From Actinoplanes nipponensis (GTDB lineage Bacteria > Actinomycetota > Actinomycetes > Mycobacteriales > Micromonosporaceae): DNA of 64,000 nt. The position numbers were made by a program, and so were the translations under genes. Positions 8,484-16,505 of the stretch are shown piece after piece. Location: NCBI RefSeq assembly GCF_016862275.1, contig NZ_BOMQ01000045.1:81723-145722 (forward strand), read 5' to 3'. Numbering within the stretch: the first letter of the stretch is position 1; each line of letters starts with the position of its first letter. The notes beneath the pieces are model-generated. The model was not told where the DNA came from and searched no databases. It saw only the letters and a list, made by a program, of their open reading frames with translations.

Positions 8484-8557
8484 CCGGCCGAACCGGCCGG
8501 GCCGAGCCGATCGGCTGGCCGGGCCGATCGGCCGGCCCAGCTGACCGGCCGAACCGG
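8480..8557. repeat. Palindromes and direct repeats between galK region and arabinan operon
   Basis: This non-coding stretch holds two perfect 12-bp palindromes, AGCCGATCGGCT (8505-8516) and GGCCGATCGGCC (8522-8533). They are flanked by a 17-bp direct repeat, CTGACCGGCCGAACCGG, at 8480-8496 and 8541-8557. It lies where rightward galEK transcription meets the leftward arabinan operon, so it may act as a transcription boundary. No T run is present. Confidence 0.5.
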
Positions 8558-8606
8558 GCTGACCGGCGTCATCACGGCCGGCCGGCCCGGTGCGGCCCGC
8601 CCGGGG

Positions 8607-9602
8607 TCAGCGCGGCACGGGCTGCGGCTCGGCGTTCGGGCCCCGGACCACCGGCCGCCCGTCCACCCAGTCGACCCGGTCCAGCCACAACTGCCGGCCC
8701 GGCGCGACGCTGCCCACCGCGTCCGGCGGCCACGCGTGGTAGAGCAGCCACGTCTCTCCAGCCGGCGTCGTGACCAGGAAGCTGTGCCCCGGTCCGGCGG
8801 CCGCCGGCGTCGAGCGCAGGATCGGGTTCTCGGCGGCCTTGCGGCACGGCCCGAGCGGCCCGTCGCACTCGGCGTAGCCCACGGCGTAGACGTCCCGGTC
8901 GAACGCGTTGGCCGAGTAGAACAGGTAGAGCTTCCCGTCGTGACGGACCAGTTGCGGCGCCTCGATGACGTGGTCCTCCCAGGCCGCGTCGTTGGTCAGC
9001 AGCCGCTTCGGCTCACCCTCCAGCGACAGGCCGTCCCTGCTCAGCCGGCTGCCGTAGAGGTGGGTCGGCTCGCCGATGTGGTTGCCGTCGTTCTTCCAGT
9101 GCAGCCAGAGCGTGCCGTCCTCGTCGACGTACGGGCTGGCGTCGATCGAACCGCCCTGGTCGGCCTGGCAGATCAGCGGCTGAGCCGCGCCGTCCACGAA
9201 CGGCCCCTGCGGTGACTCGGCGCGGGCGACGCCGACGCACTGCAGGTTCGCCGCCGTCGACCGGGCCGTGTAGTAGAGCAGGTAGCCCCCGTCGGCGGCG
9301 ACGACCTCCGGCGCCCAGGTGTTGCCCCGCTCGGCCCACTTGCCCACCTCGGGCAGCGCGTCCCCGGCCGGGGTCCAGGCGACCAGGTCGGTCGAGGTCA
9401 GCACCGGCACGTTCTGGCTGGTGTTGTTGGTGCCGTAGGCGAACCAGGTGCCGTTGTCGAGGATGACCCCGGGGTCGGGGAAGTTCTCCCGGTACACCGG
9501 GTTGGTGAAGGTGCTCTGGGCCACGGCCGGCTCCTTGGTGCTGCCGCCGCCGCATCCGGCGGCGAGCATTCCGATGGACAGGATGCTGATCAGGCGTCTC
9601 AC
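8607..9602 (-). CDS. GH43 family lipoprotein (arabinanase/arabinofuranosidase-like)
   Basis: This 331-residue cell-surface glycoside hydrolase of family 43 probably cleaves arabinan or arabinose side chains. A short lipoprotein signal ends at lipobox LAAGC (Cys17). The five-bladed propeller carries the expected catalytic trio: Asp43 in FPDPG (general base), Asp154 in SIDASPYVD (pKa modulator) and Glu214 in HVIEAPQ (acid). The start GTG 9602 overlaps the stop of the preceding GH43 gene (GTGA), implying coupled translation. It is the last gene of the arabinan operon. Exact linkage specificity cannot be decided. Confidence 0.88.
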   Translation of the reverse strand: MRRLISILSIGMLAAGCGGGSTKEPAVAQSTFTNPVYRENFPDPGVILDNGTWFAYGTNNTSQNVPVLTSTDLVAWTPAGDALPEVGKWAERGNTWAPEVVAADGGYLLYYTARSTAANLQCVGVARAESPQGPFVDGAAQPLICQADQGGSIDASPYVDEDGTLWLHWKNDGNHIGEPTHLYGSRLSRDGLSLEGEPKRLLTNDAAWEDHVIEAPQLVRHDGKLYLFYSANAFDRDVYAVGYAECDGPLGPCRKAAENPILRSTPAAAGPGHSFLVTTPAGETWLLYHAWPPDAVGSVAPGRQLWLDRVDWVDGRPVVRGPNAEPQPVPR

Positions 9603-11746
9603 CACCGGCGGAACCGCAGGTAGTCGAAGGCCGCGGTGACGGCCGGCTCGGCGCCGCCGTGGGCGATCAACCCGATCCGCGGGTGCGAGTCCGCGGGCAG
9701 CGTCCACACCCCGCCCCAGGTCCAGGTCCGGCCGTCGCGGCTGATCCCGGCCCGGTACTCGTGCTCGCCGTTGACCTCGTCGACCCGGTGCGCCAGCCGC
9801 AGCCAGGTGGTGGTCAGGCCGGGGGCGCCCACGATGGTGCCGCCGTACGAGGTGGCGCCGGCGTACGGGATCTCGTGGCCGAACTCGACCTGGCGGGTGT
9901 TCCAGATGGCCACGGCGGACAGCCGCGCGAACTCGTCGTCCCCGGCGTACGCGATGAGCCCGGCCTGCTGGTAGTTGCGCACCGAGTCCTCGCCCAGGGC
10001 CAGCGTCAGCTTCGTCTCGGCGATCCAGCGGCCGTCCGGCGCGTCGCGCAGCAGCACGCCCGCGTTGTTGGACGCCCCGGTCAGGTCGGCGTTCTGCACC
10101 GGCCACCGCAACGCGCCGCCGCTCACGGTCGCCGCGGGATCGGGCCGCACGAAGGTCCAGGCCGGGTCCAGCGCCGAGCCGGTGAACTCGTCGGAGTACG
10201 CGGCCAGCACCCGGCCGGGCTCGGGCACGGCGGCCGCCCGGCGGACCGGTTCGGCCAGCGGGCCCACGCTGACGTTGTCCAGCTCGGCCGCCGCCGATGC
10301 GGTGAGACCGACGACGTGCGCGCCGCGGGGCACCCGGGTGGCTCCGGAAACCGTGTCGTCCAGCGTGGCGGTGAGCCGGCCGTCGCGCACGTCCACGGTC
10401 AGGTGGTGCCAGGCCGCGGCATCGAACCCGGCCGGCAGCGCGACCCGGTGCGAGCCGACGAGCAGGGCGCCCGGCGAGACCCGTACCGTCGTGGCGCCGA
10501 TCCTCAGGCCGGCCGGGCCGCGGAGATCGACCTCCGCGCGCAGGTCCGCTCGCTGCGGCGAGCGGGCCAGCAGCGTGCCGTGGCCGCGCAGCCGGCCGTC
10601 GGCGACGGTCCAGTGCCCGTCGGCCACCCGCCACTGCGACAGGGTCTCGAAGGTGTCCTGCAGGGGAGTACGGGTCACCGGCGCCGCCACCGGCCGCGAC
10701 GACGCCCAGGCGCCGGCCCGCACGGTCGGCCAGCCGCCGATCCAGTCCAGGCGGTCCAGCAGCATCGGCCGCTCGTTGATCCCGAACGGCTCGTCCAGGT
10801 ACGGGTCGGCCCGGTCGATCGCGTGGTACGCGAGCCAGTCCTGCCCGGCCAGGTCGGTGACCAGGCCGTTGTGGCCGGTGCCGACCCACTTGTTGCCGTT
10901 GGGCGCGACGACCGGGGTGCCGCCGGCGCGGGAGACGTCCAGCCGCAGGCCGTCGCGGTCGGTGAACGGCCCGCGCGGGTCCCGCGAGCGTCCCACCGAC
11001 ACCGAGTAGCCGGTGGTCGGGCCCGCGCAGCAGTTGGCCGACGAGGCGAACAGGTAGTACCAGCCGTCGCGCCGGACGACGTACGCGCCCTCGAACTTGT
11101 TGTCGATCGCCACCCGGGTCGCGGCCCCCGTGACGTGCAGGCCGTCCGGGGACAGCTCGCTGACCCAGATGCCGCCGAAGTAGCTGCCGTAGTACAGGTA
11201 GCGGGTGCCGTCGGGGGTGGTGAGCTGGGCCGGGTCGAAGGTCCACAGCCAGCCGCCGTCGCCGCTGGGCCGGGGCGCGACCACCGGCTCGTCGGCGAAC
11301 GTCCACGGCCCGGCCGGGCTCGGCGCGGTGGCCGCCCCGATCGCCGACCGGCCCGGGCCGTCCCGGGTCTCGGTGACGGTCACGTACATGACCCACTTGT
11401 CGCCCATGCGCCGCACGTCGGGAGCCCAGTAGGCGGCGTTGTCCGCGGCGAACGCGGGGCGCTGACCGGCGGCGAACGCGTCGCCCACGTAGGTCCACGA
11501 GACCAGGTCGCTCGAACGGGCCGTCGGGATCAGGTGCGCCACCTTCTCGCCCTCGCGCAGCGGGTCGGTGGTGCCGTACGCGTACCAGAAGCCGTCGTCG
11601 CCGCGCACGACCATCGGGTCGGCGAAGGTGTCCGCGAAGGACGCCGAGACGGGGTTGGTGTAGGTCTGTCGCTGCGGCGCGGCCTGCGCCGCGCCGGGGG
11701 TGAGCAGGAGTAGCGCCGCGGCGAGCGCGGCCGTGCACCGTCGCAT
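9599..11746 (-). CDS. Secreted multidomain GH43 glycoside hydrolase
   Basis: This 715-residue secreted enzyme has a Sec signal peptide (cleavage near AQA-AP, residues 20-23). A GH43 propeller follows, with Asp43 (FADPM), Asp171 (TFDPAQ) and Glu219 (FEGAYVV) as the likely catalytic residues. Two beta-sandwich regions come after it: one from about 355 to 490 beginning QDTFETLSQWRV, and one from about 515 to the end beginning SDEFTGSALDPAWTF. They resemble the concanavalin-like domains found behind GH43 arabinofuranosidases and xylosidases. ATG 11746 has AAGGG 8 bases upstream. It follows the second permease by 4 bp, so secreted hydrolysis and uptake share one operon. Confidence 0.88.
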   Translation of the reverse strand: MRRCTAALAAALLLLTPGAAQAAPQRQTYTNPVSASFADTFADPMVVRGDDGFWYAYGTTDPLREGEKVAHLIPTARSSDLVSWTYVGDAFAAGQRPAFAADNAAYWAPDVRRMGDKWVMYVTVTETRDGPGRSAIGAATAPSPAGPWTFADEPVVAPRPSGDGGWLWTFDPAQLTTPDGTRYLYYGSYFGGIWVSELSPDGLHVTGAATRVAIDNKFEGAYVVRRDGWYYLFASSANCCAGPTTGYSVSVGRSRDPRGPFTDRDGLRLDVSRAGGTPVVAPNGNKWVGTGHNGLVTDLAGQDWLAYHAIDRADPYLDEPFGINERPMLLDRLDWIGGWPTVRAGAWASSRPVAAPVTRTPLQDTFETLSQWRVADGHWTVADGRLRGHGTLLARSPQRADLRAEVDLRGPAGLRIGATTVRVSPGALLVGSHRVALPAGFDAAAWHHLTVDVRDGRLTATLDDTVSGATRVPRGAHVVGLTASAAAELDNVSVGPLAEPVRRAAAVPEPGRVLAAYSDEFTGSALDPAWTFVRPDPAATVSGGALRWPVQNADLTGASNNAGVLLRDAPDGRWIAETKLTLALGEDSVRNYQQAGLIAYAGDDEFARLSAVAIWNTRQVEFGHEIPYAGATSYGGTIVGAPGLTTTWLRLAHRVDEVNGEHEYRAGISRDGRTWTWGGVWTLPADSHPRIGLIAHGGAEPAVTAAFDYLRFRRW

Positions 11747-11750
11747 GAGA

Positions 11751-12578
11751 TCAGCCCTTCAGGCCGGACCGGGAGACACCCTCGATGATGTAGCGCTGGC
11801 TGACCATGAACAGGATCAGCGCCGGGATGCTGGCCAGCGCCGCGCCGGCCATGATCACGGGATAGTTGATGTTGTAGGCGCCCTGCAGCGTGCCCAGCCC
11901 CGGCGGCAGCGTGAAGTTCTGCGGGCTGAACAGCGTGTAGACCGGCCAGATGAAGTCGTTCCAGTTGGTCAGGAAGCTGATCACCGCGAGCGTGGCCAGG
12001 GCCGGCTTGGACAGCGGCAGGATCACCTTGGTGAAGATCTGCCACGAGTTGGCCCCCTCCAGCAGCGCCGCCTCCTCCAGCTCCCGGGGCAGGCCCAGGA
12101 AGAACTGCCGCAGGAAGAACACCCCGAAGGCGCTGGCCGCGCCGGGCACGATCAGCGCCATGAGGCTGTCCAGCCAGCCCAGCCGGTCGATGATGAGGAA
12201 GTTGGGGATGATCAGCGTGAAGATCGGCACGAACAGCGTCGCGATGATCAGCGCGAAGACGATCCGCTTGCCGCGGAACTCCATCCGGGCCAGCGCGTAG
12301 GCGGCCATCGAGGCGACGACGAGCACCAGCAGCGCCTGCCCGCTCGCGGCGATCAGGCTGTTGAGGAACCAGCGCAGCACCGGCGTCTGCGAGTCGCCGG
12401 TGAACAACGTGTCGTACGCGCCGGTGGTCGGGTTCTCGGGCAGGATCGTCGGCGGCACCCGGGTCGCCTCGTCCGCGCTCTTGAAGCTGGTGGTGAGCAT
12501 CCACACCACCGGGGCGATGAAGACCAGGCTGAGCAGCCCGAGCAGGGAATACCAGGCGACACCGCGCATGCGGCCCAT
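11751..12578 (-). CDS. Carbohydrate ABC transporter permease (MalG type)
   Basis: This inner-membrane permease has 275 residues and about six transmembrane helices. It contains the EAA-type cytoplasmic loop that docks on the ATPase, seen as EEAALLEGANSWQIFTKVILP. It pairs with the MalF-type permease 4 bp upstream and the binding lipoprotein to import an oligosaccharide. The context (GH51 and GH43 enzymes) suggests arabino-oligosaccharides. The C terminus RYIIEGVSRSGLKG is characteristic of this permease class. Confidence 0.93.
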   Translation of the reverse strand: MGRMRGVAWYSLLGLLSLVFIAPVVWMLTTSFKSADEATRVPPTILPENPTTGAYDTLFTGDSQTPVLRWFLNSLIAASGQALLVLVVASMAAYALARMEFRGKRIVFALIIATLFVPIFTLIIPNFLIIDRLGWLDSLMALIVPGAASAFGVFFLRQFFLGLPRELEEAALLEGANSWQIFTKVILPLSKPALATLAVISFLTNWNDFIWPVYTLFSPQNFTLPPGLGTLQGAYNINYPVIMAGAALASIPALILFMVSQRYIIEGVSRSGLKG

Positions 12579-12582
12579 GACG

Positions 12583-13521
12583 TCAGTCCTTCGTCCGGAA
12601 CAGGCGGAAAGTGATCATGCTGACCAGCAGCAGGGCCAGGGTCAGCAGGTAGCTCATCGCGGCCGCGCTGCCCATCCGGTAGCTGCGCAGGCCCTCCTCG
12701 GCGATGTACATGATCGCCGTGCGGGTCTCCACGCCCGGCGCGCCCTGGGTGATCAGGTACGCCTGGCCGAACATGTTGCTGGAGGCCAGGATCGTGTTGA
12801 TCACGATGAACAGCAGCACCGGCCGCAGCCCGGGCAGGGTCACGCTGCGGAACTCGGCCCACCGGCCGGCGCCGTCCACCTTGGCCGCGTCGTACAGCTC
12901 ACGCGGGATGTCCTGTAGCCCGGCGAGGTAGATGACCGCGTTGAAACCCAGCGTCCACCAGACCGTGACGCCGACCAGCGAGATCCACGCCCAGGGCAGC
13001 CCGGTGGTCCAGGCGGTGTCGTCCGGCAGCCCGACCGCGCCGAGCAGCGCGTTGACCGCGCCCAGGTTGGGGTCCAGCAGGAAGCGCCACAGCACGCCGA
13101 TGACCGCCACGCCCAGCACGTACGGCGCGAAGTAGACCGCGCGGAAGAACGTGCGGCCCTTGAACGAGCGGTTCAGCAGCAGCGCGATGGCCAGCGGGAC
13201 GGTGACCAGCAGCGGCACGCTGAACACCGTGAAGATCGCGGTGGCCTGCATGCTCTGCCAGAAGAAGTCGAAGACCGGCGACGCGCTGTCGAACAGGGCC
13301 TGGTAGTTGTCCAGGCCCACGAACGGCTTGCCGGCCAGCAGGTAGTCCCAGTCGTGCAGGCTGATCCACAACCCGTAGCCCGCGGGCACGAGGGTGAAGG
13401 TCACGAACAGCACCACGTACGGCAGCAGGAAGAGGTAGGGGGTCAGGCCCGCCCCCCGCCTCGGCGCCCGGGTCGCGGGCGCCGAGGTCGAGGTGGCGGC
13501 TGTCTCCAGCACGTCGACCAT
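12583..13521 (-). CDS. Carbohydrate ABC transporter permease (MalF/LacF type)
   Basis: This 312-residue membrane permease is the partner of the downstream MalG-type subunit. A short, Ala/Ser/Thr-rich cytoplasmic N terminus is followed by a first helix (LTPYLFLLPYVVLFVTFTLV) and five more. The conserved EAA loop appears as RELYDAAKVDGAGRWAEF. The ATG at 13521 follows the binding-protein stop by 5 bp. Sequence upstream in the same frame overlaps that gene and is not coding. No operon ATPase is present, so energy probably comes from a shared MsiK-like ATPase elsewhere. Confidence 0.93.
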   Translation of the reverse strand: MVDVLETAATSTSAPATRAPRRGAGLTPYLFLLPYVVLFVTFTLVPAGYGLWISLHDWDYLLAGKPFVGLDNYQALFDSASPVFDFFWQSMQATAIFTVFSVPLLVTVPLAIALLLNRSFKGRTFFRAVYFAPYVLGVAVIGVLWRFLLDPNLGAVNALLGAVGLPDDTAWTTGLPWAWISLVGVTVWWTLGFNAVIYLAGLQDIPRELYDAAKVDGAGRWAEFRSVTLPGLRPVLLFIVINTILASSNMFGQAYLITQGAPGVETRTAIMYIAEEGLRSYRMGSAAAMSYLLTLALLLVSMITFRLFRTKD

Positions 13522-13526
13522 GGTGG

Positions 13527-14861
13527 TCAGCCGCCGTACTTCTTGCGGTTCTGCTCGAGGATCTGGCCGGCCTTGGCCGCCGCGTCGGCCAGGGCCTTGC
13601 CCGGCTCCTTGCGCAGCAGGATGGCCTCGTTGACCGCGGTGTCCACGGTGGCCAGCGCATCCGGGATGCCCGGCACCGAGGGCGGGAAGTGCAGGTTGTC
13701 GATCTGCGTGCCGATCGCCGCCTGCTCCTTGAGCGCGGCGAACGCCGGGCTGTCGCGGATCTCCTTGCGGGCCGGCACCTGCCCGCCCTTGGCCCATTCC
13801 AGCGACTGCTGGCTGATGAAGTTGATGAACACCTTGCCGGCCTGCAGCTTGTTGGCGTCCTGGGTGCGCTGCTTGAACTGCACGAACTGGTGCGAGCCGG
13901 CCCAGGCGGCGGGCTGGGTGCCGATCGTCGGCAGGGCGGTGACGCCCCACTCCATCCCCTTGACCGCGCGCAGGGTGTTGATGGTCCAGATGCCGTTCCA
14001 GTTGAACGCGTTCTTGCCGTTCTGCAGGGCGATCAGGTCGGCGTCCTGGGCCACGTTCTTCGGGCTGTAGCCGTTCTTGACCATGTCGGTGAGGAAGGTC
14101 AGCGCCTGCACGCCGGGCTGCTCGGCGAACAGCGGCTTGGTGGCCTTGTCGTCGAACAGCTGACCCCCGAATTGCCAGGTCAGCGCCTCGAACTGGAGCG
14201 TGCCGGTGAACGGGAACGGCGTCGCCCAGTGGCCCTGGACGCCCTTGGCCTTCAGCTTGTCCAGGGCGGTCAGGTACTCGTCCTTGGTGGCCGGCGGCTT
14301 CTCCGGGTCGAGCCCGGCCGCCTGCAGCACCTTCTTGTTGTAGAACATGCCCAGCGGGTGCACGTCCAGCGGGATCGAGTACCGCTTGCCGTTGTAGACC
14401 CCGGCCTGCCACACCGGCGGGGAGAAGTCGCTCTCGGTGAGCTGCAGCGACTTGGCCAGGTCGTCCAGCGGCAGGACCACGCCGCGGGCGGCGTTGGTGG
14501 CCACCTGGTCGACGTGCATGATGCCGAGGTCCGGGCCGTTGCCGGTGGACACGGCGGCGGGGACCTTCTGGTAGTAGTCGGCCCACTCGTACACGTTCAT
14601 CGTGACCTTGATGTTCGGGTTCGCGGTGTTGAACTTGTCCACCAGGGACTTCATCACCGGCCCGTCGCCGCCGGTGAAGCCGTTCCAGAAGGTCAGCGCG
14701 ACGTTCGGGCCGGTGTAGTTGGTGGCCGCGGGCTGGGCGTTCTCGCCGCCGCCGCCGACGACGGGGTTGGGCCCGTCGTCACCGCAGGCGCCGAGCAGGA
14801 CGGCGCCACCGGCGCCGACGCCGAGCCCGAGCAGGCCGCGGCGGGTGAGATGTGGTTTCAC
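13527..14861 (-). CDS. Extracellular sugar-binding lipoprotein of ABC transporter
   Basis: This 444-residue family 1 solute-binding protein has an RR-containing signal (LTRRGLLGLG) and a lipobox at GAC (Cys26), so it may be a Tat-exported lipoprotein. The mature part shows the binding-protein pattern: an early ALTFWNGFTGGDGPVMKSLV block and a later WNGIWTINTLR region. GTG 14861 overlaps the stop of the arabinofuranosidase gene (GTGA) and has GAGGAG 5 bases upstream. The neighbouring genes indicate that the ligand is an arabino-oligosaccharide or arabinoxylan fragment; this is inferred from context only. Confidence 0.92.
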   Translation of the reverse strand: MKPHLTRRGLLGLGVGAGGAVLLGACGDDGPNPVVGGGGENAQPAATNYTGPNVALTFWNGFTGGDGPVMKSLVDKFNTANPNIKVTMNVYEWADYYQKVPAAVSTGNGPDLGIMHVDQVATNAARGVVLPLDDLAKSLQLTESDFSPPVWQAGVYNGKRYSIPLDVHPLGMFYNKKVLQAAGLDPEKPPATKDEYLTALDKLKAKGVQGHWATPFPFTGTLQFEALTWQFGGQLFDDKATKPLFAEQPGVQALTFLTDMVKNGYSPKNVAQDADLIALQNGKNAFNWNGIWTINTLRAVKGMEWGVTALPTIGTQPAAWAGSHQFVQFKQRTQDANKLQAGKVFINFISQQSLEWAKGGQVPARKEIRDSPAFAALKEQAAIGTQIDNLHFPPSVPGIPDALATVDTAVNEAILLRKEPGKALADAAAKAGQILEQNRKKYGG

Positions 14862-16369
14862 GGTTTCTCCTCGGGGGTGAAGCTCAGGGCGTGCCAGGAG
14901 ACAGGGGGAAGAACGACGGCGGCGCGGCCGCCGTCGAGGGCGGGCATTTCTTCGGTACGGGGACGGACCCGATCAGGCGCAGCGGCGGTGTTGCCGATCG
15001 ACGGGTCGTCCGCGGCGAGGCTGATCCGCTGCCCCGCCCGCAGCCCCGGGAAGGCCCGCAGGTCGAGGTCCAGCCGGACCGCCTCGGTGGAGCGGTTGAC
15101 GGCGAAGACGACGAGCCGGCCGCTCGGCTCGTCGAGGGTGGCGACGGCGTCCACCGCCGGCACCTCGCCGTAGCGGCCGGTGGTCATGGCCGGTGACCGG
15201 ACCGCGGCCCGCAGCACGGTGCCGCGGGCCAGCCGCGCGGTGTGGGCGAACGGGTGGAAGATGGTCTGCCGCCAGGCCGCGCCGCCGGGCGTGGTGCGGA
15301 TCGGCGCGATGATGTTGACCAGCTGCGCCTGGTTGCCGACGGTCACCCGGTCGGCGTGGCGCAGCATGCTGATCAGCAGGTTGCCGACGACCATCGCGTC
15401 GGTGACCGTGTAGTCGTCCTCGATGAGCGCCGGGGTGTCCTCGATCGGCCGGTCCTCCGGCTCGGTGAAACGCGACTGGTACCAGACGTTCCACTCGTCG
15501 AGGGCGAGGTTGATCCGCTTGCCGCGGCGCAGCTTGGCCCGGACGTGGTCGGCGGTGGCGACGATGTCGTCGATGAAGCCGTCGAGGTTGACCGCGGCGG
15601 CCCGGAAGCTGGCCGCGTCCTGGCTCTCGGGGTCGTAGTAGCTGTGCAGGGACAGGTAGTCCACGTGGTCGTAGGTCTGTTCCAGCACGGTCGCCTCCCA
15701 CCCGGCGAAGGTGGGCATGTCGGCCTTGGAGCTGCCGCAGGCGACCAGCTGGATGGTGGGGTCGACGCGTTTCATGGCGTGGCCGGCCCGGGCGGCCAGG
15801 CGGCCGTACTCCAGCGCGGTCATGCTGCCGATCTGCCAGGGCCCGTCCATCTCGTTGCCCAGGCACCAGAGCCGGACGTCGTGCGGCTGGGCCACGCCGT
15901 GCTTGCGGCGCAGGTCGGCGGCCGCCGTGCCGTCCGCCAGGTTGCAGTACTCGACCAGCTCGGCGGCCTCGGCGATGCCGCGGGTGCCGAGGTTGACCGC
16001 CATCATCGGCTCCACCCGGGCGAGCGCGGCCCAGCGCATGAACTCGTTGAGCCCGAAGGCGTTGCTCTCCAGCGAGCGCCAGGCCAGGTCGAGCCGGCGC
16101 GGGCGGTCGCCGACCGGGCCGACGCCGTCCTCCCACCGGTAGTTGGAGACGAAGTTGCCGCCGGGGTAGCGCACCAGCGTGACGCCCAGCTCGCGGACCA
16201 GCTCCAGCACGTCGGTGCGCAGCCCGTCGGGGTCGGCCGCCGGGTGGCCGGGCTCGAAGATGCCGGTGTAGACGCAGCGGCCCATGTGCTCCACGAACGA
16301 GCCGAAGAGCCGCCGGTCGACCGGGCCGATGGCGAAGGCGGGGTCGAGAGTCAACCGAGCCTGGTCCAC
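14858..16369 (-). CDS. abfA: GH51 alpha-N-arabinofuranosidase
   Basis: This 503-residue enzyme, without a signal peptide, removes terminal alpha-L-arabinofuranosyl units from imported oligosaccharides. Family 51 features are clear: FGSFVEHMGRCVYTGIFEP near the start, LVRYPGGNFVSNYRWEDGVG, the acid/base Glu173 in LGNEMDGPW and the nucleophile Glu292 in ALDEWNVWY. The start is GTG 16369, supported by GGGAG 6 bases upstream; longer in-frame sequence runs into the operator. It is the first gene of the arabinan operon and sits directly behind the 28-bp palindrome, so LacI-type repression is likely. Confidence 0.94.
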   Translation of the reverse strand: MDQARLTLDPAFAIGPVDRRLFGSFVEHMGRCVYTGIFEPGHPAADPDGLRTDVLELVRELGVTLVRYPGGNFVSNYRWEDGVGPVGDRPRRLDLAWRSLESNAFGLNEFMRWAALARVEPMMAVNLGTRGIAEAAELVEYCNLADGTAAADLRRKHGVAQPHDVRLWCLGNEMDGPWQIGSMTALEYGRLAARAGHAMKRVDPTIQLVACGSSKADMPTFAGWEATVLEQTYDHVDYLSLHSYYDPESQDAASFRAAAVNLDGFIDDIVATADHVRAKLRRGKRINLALDEWNVWYQSRFTEPEDRPIEDTPALIEDDYTVTDAMVVGNLLISMLRHADRVTVGNQAQLVNIIAPIRTTPGGAAWRQTIFHPFAHTARLARGTVLRAAVRSPAMTTGRYGEVPAVDAVATLDEPSGRLVVFAVNRSTEAVRLDLDLRAFPGLRAGQRISLAADDPSIGNTAAAPDRVRPRTEEMPALDGGRAAVVLPPVSWHALSFTPEEKP

Positions 16370-16411
16370 GTGGAACTCCCGTCCGCCGGTGTTGTGTGCC
16401 GCCTCACACTG

Positions 16412-16439
16412 TTTACAACGTTGGAACCAACGTTGTAAA
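16412..16439. promoter_or_regulatory. Perfect 28-bp palindrome, probable LacI-family operator over the abfA promoter
   Basis: TTTACAACGTTGG and CCAACGTTGTAAA are exact inverted repeats separated by AA. Each arm contains the self-complementary octamer CAACGTTG (16416-16423 and 16428-16435, centres 12 bp apart), so two overlapping LacI-type half-operators can be read. On the minus strand TTTACA (16439-16434) and TGTAAA (16417-16412) are 16 bp apart and could be the -35 and -10 of abfA. Binding by the adjacent LacI protein would then block the polymerase directly. The operator role is inferred from symmetry, location and regulator family. Confidence 0.8.
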
Positions 16440-16505
16440 GAGCCCGACACCCGCCTGTTATCAGGAGCGTCGAGATTGGTGCGGTGGGAGCGCTTCCCGG
16501 CGGAC

